From positions 62,001 to 126,000 of the forward strand of contig NZ_JACCDB010000005.1 of the NCBI RefSeq assembly GCF_013432195.1: a stretch of DNA of 64,000 nt, given 5' to 3'. Shown here piece by piece: positions 62,655-64,000 of the stretch. Both the position numbers and the translations under genes were made by a program. The DNA comes from Tepidicella baoligensis. Its GTDB lineage: Bacteria > Pseudomonadota > Gammaproteobacteria > Burkholderiales > Burkholderiaceae_C. Numbering within the stretch: position 1 is the stretch's first letter; each line of letters begins with the position of its first letter. The notes beneath the pieces were generated by a model. It did not search any database and was not told where the DNA came from. It was given only the letters and a program-made list of their open reading frames with translations.

Positions 62655-63520
62655 CACCATACACCACCCTCATCACCGCTGAACAGCTGATGGCGCTCCA
62701 AACCAGCGGCCAGCCATTGATGGTGTTCGACTGCAGCGCCGATCTGATGAACCCGCAAGCCGGGGACGCCCTGTACGCCGAGGCGCACATCCCCGGCGCG
62801 GTCCACATGCACCTGGAGCGTGACCTGAGTGATCTCACGGGCTGCGCCGACGCTGCGTCCGGTGGACGGCATCCGCTGCCCTCACGCGAAGCCTTTGCCG
62901 ATCGCCTGCGCAGCAAGGGGTTCGGTGCAGGCATGCAGGCCGTGGTCTATGACCGGCAGGGCATGCAGTACTGCGGTCGGCTGTGGTGGATGCTGAAATG
63001 GTGCGGACACGAACCCGTGGCCGTGCTGGACGGCGGCCTGCCCGCCTGGCGTGCGGCAGGCGGAGCCATCGAAACCGGTCAACCAGCCGCCACCCCCACC
63101 CCCGGCGATTTCACGCTGGGCACCCCGCTCGCTCCCACCATCGATGCCCGCGGCCTGGCATGCCAGCTTGGCGCAGTCCAACAAACCATCATCGATGCGC
63201 GTGCGCCTGCCCGTTACCGAGGCGAGACCGAACCACTGGACCCCGTGGCGGGTCACATCCCCGGGGCACTCAACCGCCCGTTCAGCGACAACTTCCTGTC
63301 CGATGGGCGTTTCAAACCCGCCGCCCAACTGCGTGCCGAGTTCGATACCCTGCTCGCGGGCCGTGAACCCAGCGGCGTGGTACACCACTGTGGCAGCGGC
63401 GTCACGGCGGTCCCCAACCTGCTGGCCATGGAACTGGCGGGCCTGGGACGGACCACCTTGTTTCCTGGCAGTTGGAGTGAATGGTGCAACACCCCGGGTC
63501 TGCCCTGTGCACGGGGATAG
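62651..63520 (+). CDS. thiosulfate/3-mercaptopyruvate sulfurtransferase (two-rhodanese)
   Basis: A 289-residue protein with tandem rhodanese domains (about residues 10-135 and 160-285). The first has the structural motifs VFDCSADLMNP, EAHIPGAVHMHLE and GMQAVVYDRQG. The second carries the catalytic Cys in VHHCGSGVTAVPNLLA, preceded by TIIDARAPARYRGE and GHIPGALNRPF. The active-site loop CGSGVT is typical of mercaptopyruvate sulfurtransferases (SseA). It is co-translated with the EamA permease. Confidence 0.94.
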   Translation: MTPYTTLITAEQLMALQTSGQPLMVFDCSADLMNPQAGDALYAEAHIPGAVHMHLERDLSDLTGCADAASGGRHPLPSREAFADRLRSKGFGAGMQAVVYDRQGMQYCGRLWWMLKWCGHEPVAVLDGGLPAWRAAGGAIETGQPAATPTPGDFTLGTPLAPTIDARGLACQLGAVQQTIIDARAPARYRGETEPLDPVAGHIPGALNRPFSDNFLSDGRFKPAAQLRAEFDTLLAGREPSGVVHHCGSGVTAVPNLLAMELAGLGRTTLFPGSWSEWCNTPGLPCARG

Positions 63521-63544
63521 TCCACCGGTTGTGCAGCAGCGGTT

Positions 63545-64000
63545 TCAGTGTGCATGCGCCAAACTGCTGACCGCAGCGACCAGCCCGATGCCCGCCGCCA
63601 GCCAGGCCACCTGCGCCGCCGTCTCACGCAAGGTGAGACGCTTTTGCAATTGCGGGATCAGATCCGCCAGCGCCACGTACACGAAGCTGCTCGAAGCCAG
63701 CACGAGGAAATAGGGCAGATAGTCCTCCAGCCGGTTGACCAGCCAGTAGCCGAACAGGCCGCCCACGGCCGTCACGGTACCGGCCAGCGACACCTTGACG
63801 ATGGCCGCACGCCGGGTACCGGACGACTGCCGCAGCACCACCAGGTCGCCCATGTGATGCGGAACCTCGTGCGCGAGCACAGCCAGGGCTGCCACCACGC
63901 CCAGGCGGACATCGGCCAGGAATGCCGAAGCGATCAGAATGCCATCCCCAAAAGCATGCACGCTGTCGCCAGCGAGCACGCTCCATCCACCGGAGCGGGT
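63545..64000 (-). CDS. ZIP-family metal transporter (5' part beyond window)
   Basis: A partial gene; the open frame runs through the window edge. The visible 152 codons encode the C-terminal part of a ZIP transporter. The metal-binding helix motifs are VHAFGDGILIASAF and LAHEVPHHMGDLVVL (the HE.PH..GD pattern), followed by FGYWLVNRLEDYLPYFLVLA and the final helix. ZIP proteins move Zn, Fe or Mn into the cytoplasm; the metal cannot be told. It converges on the sulfurtransferase gene. Confidence 0.93.
   Translation of the reverse strand, partial: TRSGGWSVLAGDSVHAFGDGILIASAFLADVRLGVVAALAVLAHEVPHHMGDLVVLRQSSGTRRAAIVKVSLAGTVTAVGGLFGYWLVNRLEDYLPYFLVLASSSFVYVALADLIPQLQKRLTLRETAAQVAWLAAGIGLVAAVSSLAHAH

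Overview
This window is a GC-rich bacterial chromosome segment that looks like a betaproteobacterium of the order Burkholderiales, probably Comamonadaceae or a close relative. The evidence is the CysB, LptFG and RoxA sequences, the DUF4212/VC_2705-type symporters, the TRAP 2-oxoacid system and the gene neighbourhoods (6S RNA behind zapA; xseB-ispA-dxs). I cannot name a genus. No insertion sequence, phage gene, integrase, tRNA, rRNA operon or CRISPR array was seen. Genes are tightly packed, and many neighbours overlap by ATGA or GTGA.

Layout. 1-3.8 kb: rpsF with its promoter, then a coupled operon of a small membrane protein, a TPR protein, a DUF4212 small subunit and a sodium:solute symporter. 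3.8-10.9 kb: a CBS/DUF294 nucleotidyltransferase converges on a signalling operon. That operon encodes a small membrane protein, a sodium-symporter/histidine-kinase hybrid, a one-domain response regulator, and a membrane-anchored PAS/pseudo-kinase protein fused to a DnaQ-type 3'-5' exonuclease. 11-18 kb: PEP synthase and its divergent regulator PpsR, a lytic transglycosylase with a small membrane protein, and a second DUF4212/symporter pair. 18.1-30.9 kb: a 12-gene cobalamin operon (btuB to cobT) behind one cobalamin riboswitch. 31-33.7 kb: a zapB-like gene and zapA, the 6S RNA gene, a TSUP permease, rraA and a SWIB protein. 33.8-40.5 kb: holC-pepA, divergent lptF-lptG, a CbiX-type chelatase coupled to cysB, and an aminotransferase. 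40.5-49.4 kb: hrpA, argA, a small lipoprotein, roxA with an unknown partner, a SlyD-like isomerase and dut. 49.4-53.1 kb: a TRAP transporter. 53.1-56.2 kb: dxs-ispA-xseB. 56.4-60.4 kb: a trypsin-like protease and a short MoxR/DUF58/BatA operon. 60.5-64 kb: a Rieske oxygenase, an EamA permease, a sulfurtransferase and the 3' part of a ZIP transporter.

How the genes fit together. A metabolic theme of small organic acids runs through the window: two symporter systems, a TRAP 2-oxoacid system, PEP synthase with its regulator, and a symporter-type sensor kinase. The corrinoid operon covers outer- and inner-membrane B12 uptake, corrinoid adenosylation, a,c-side-chain amidation, cobyric acid synthesis, aminopropanol attachment, cobinamide activation and lower-ligand activation. 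It lacks cobS. The most unusual system is the sensor kinase / receiver / pseudo-kinase-exonuclease operon, which places a nuclease domain on a membrane signalling scaffold.
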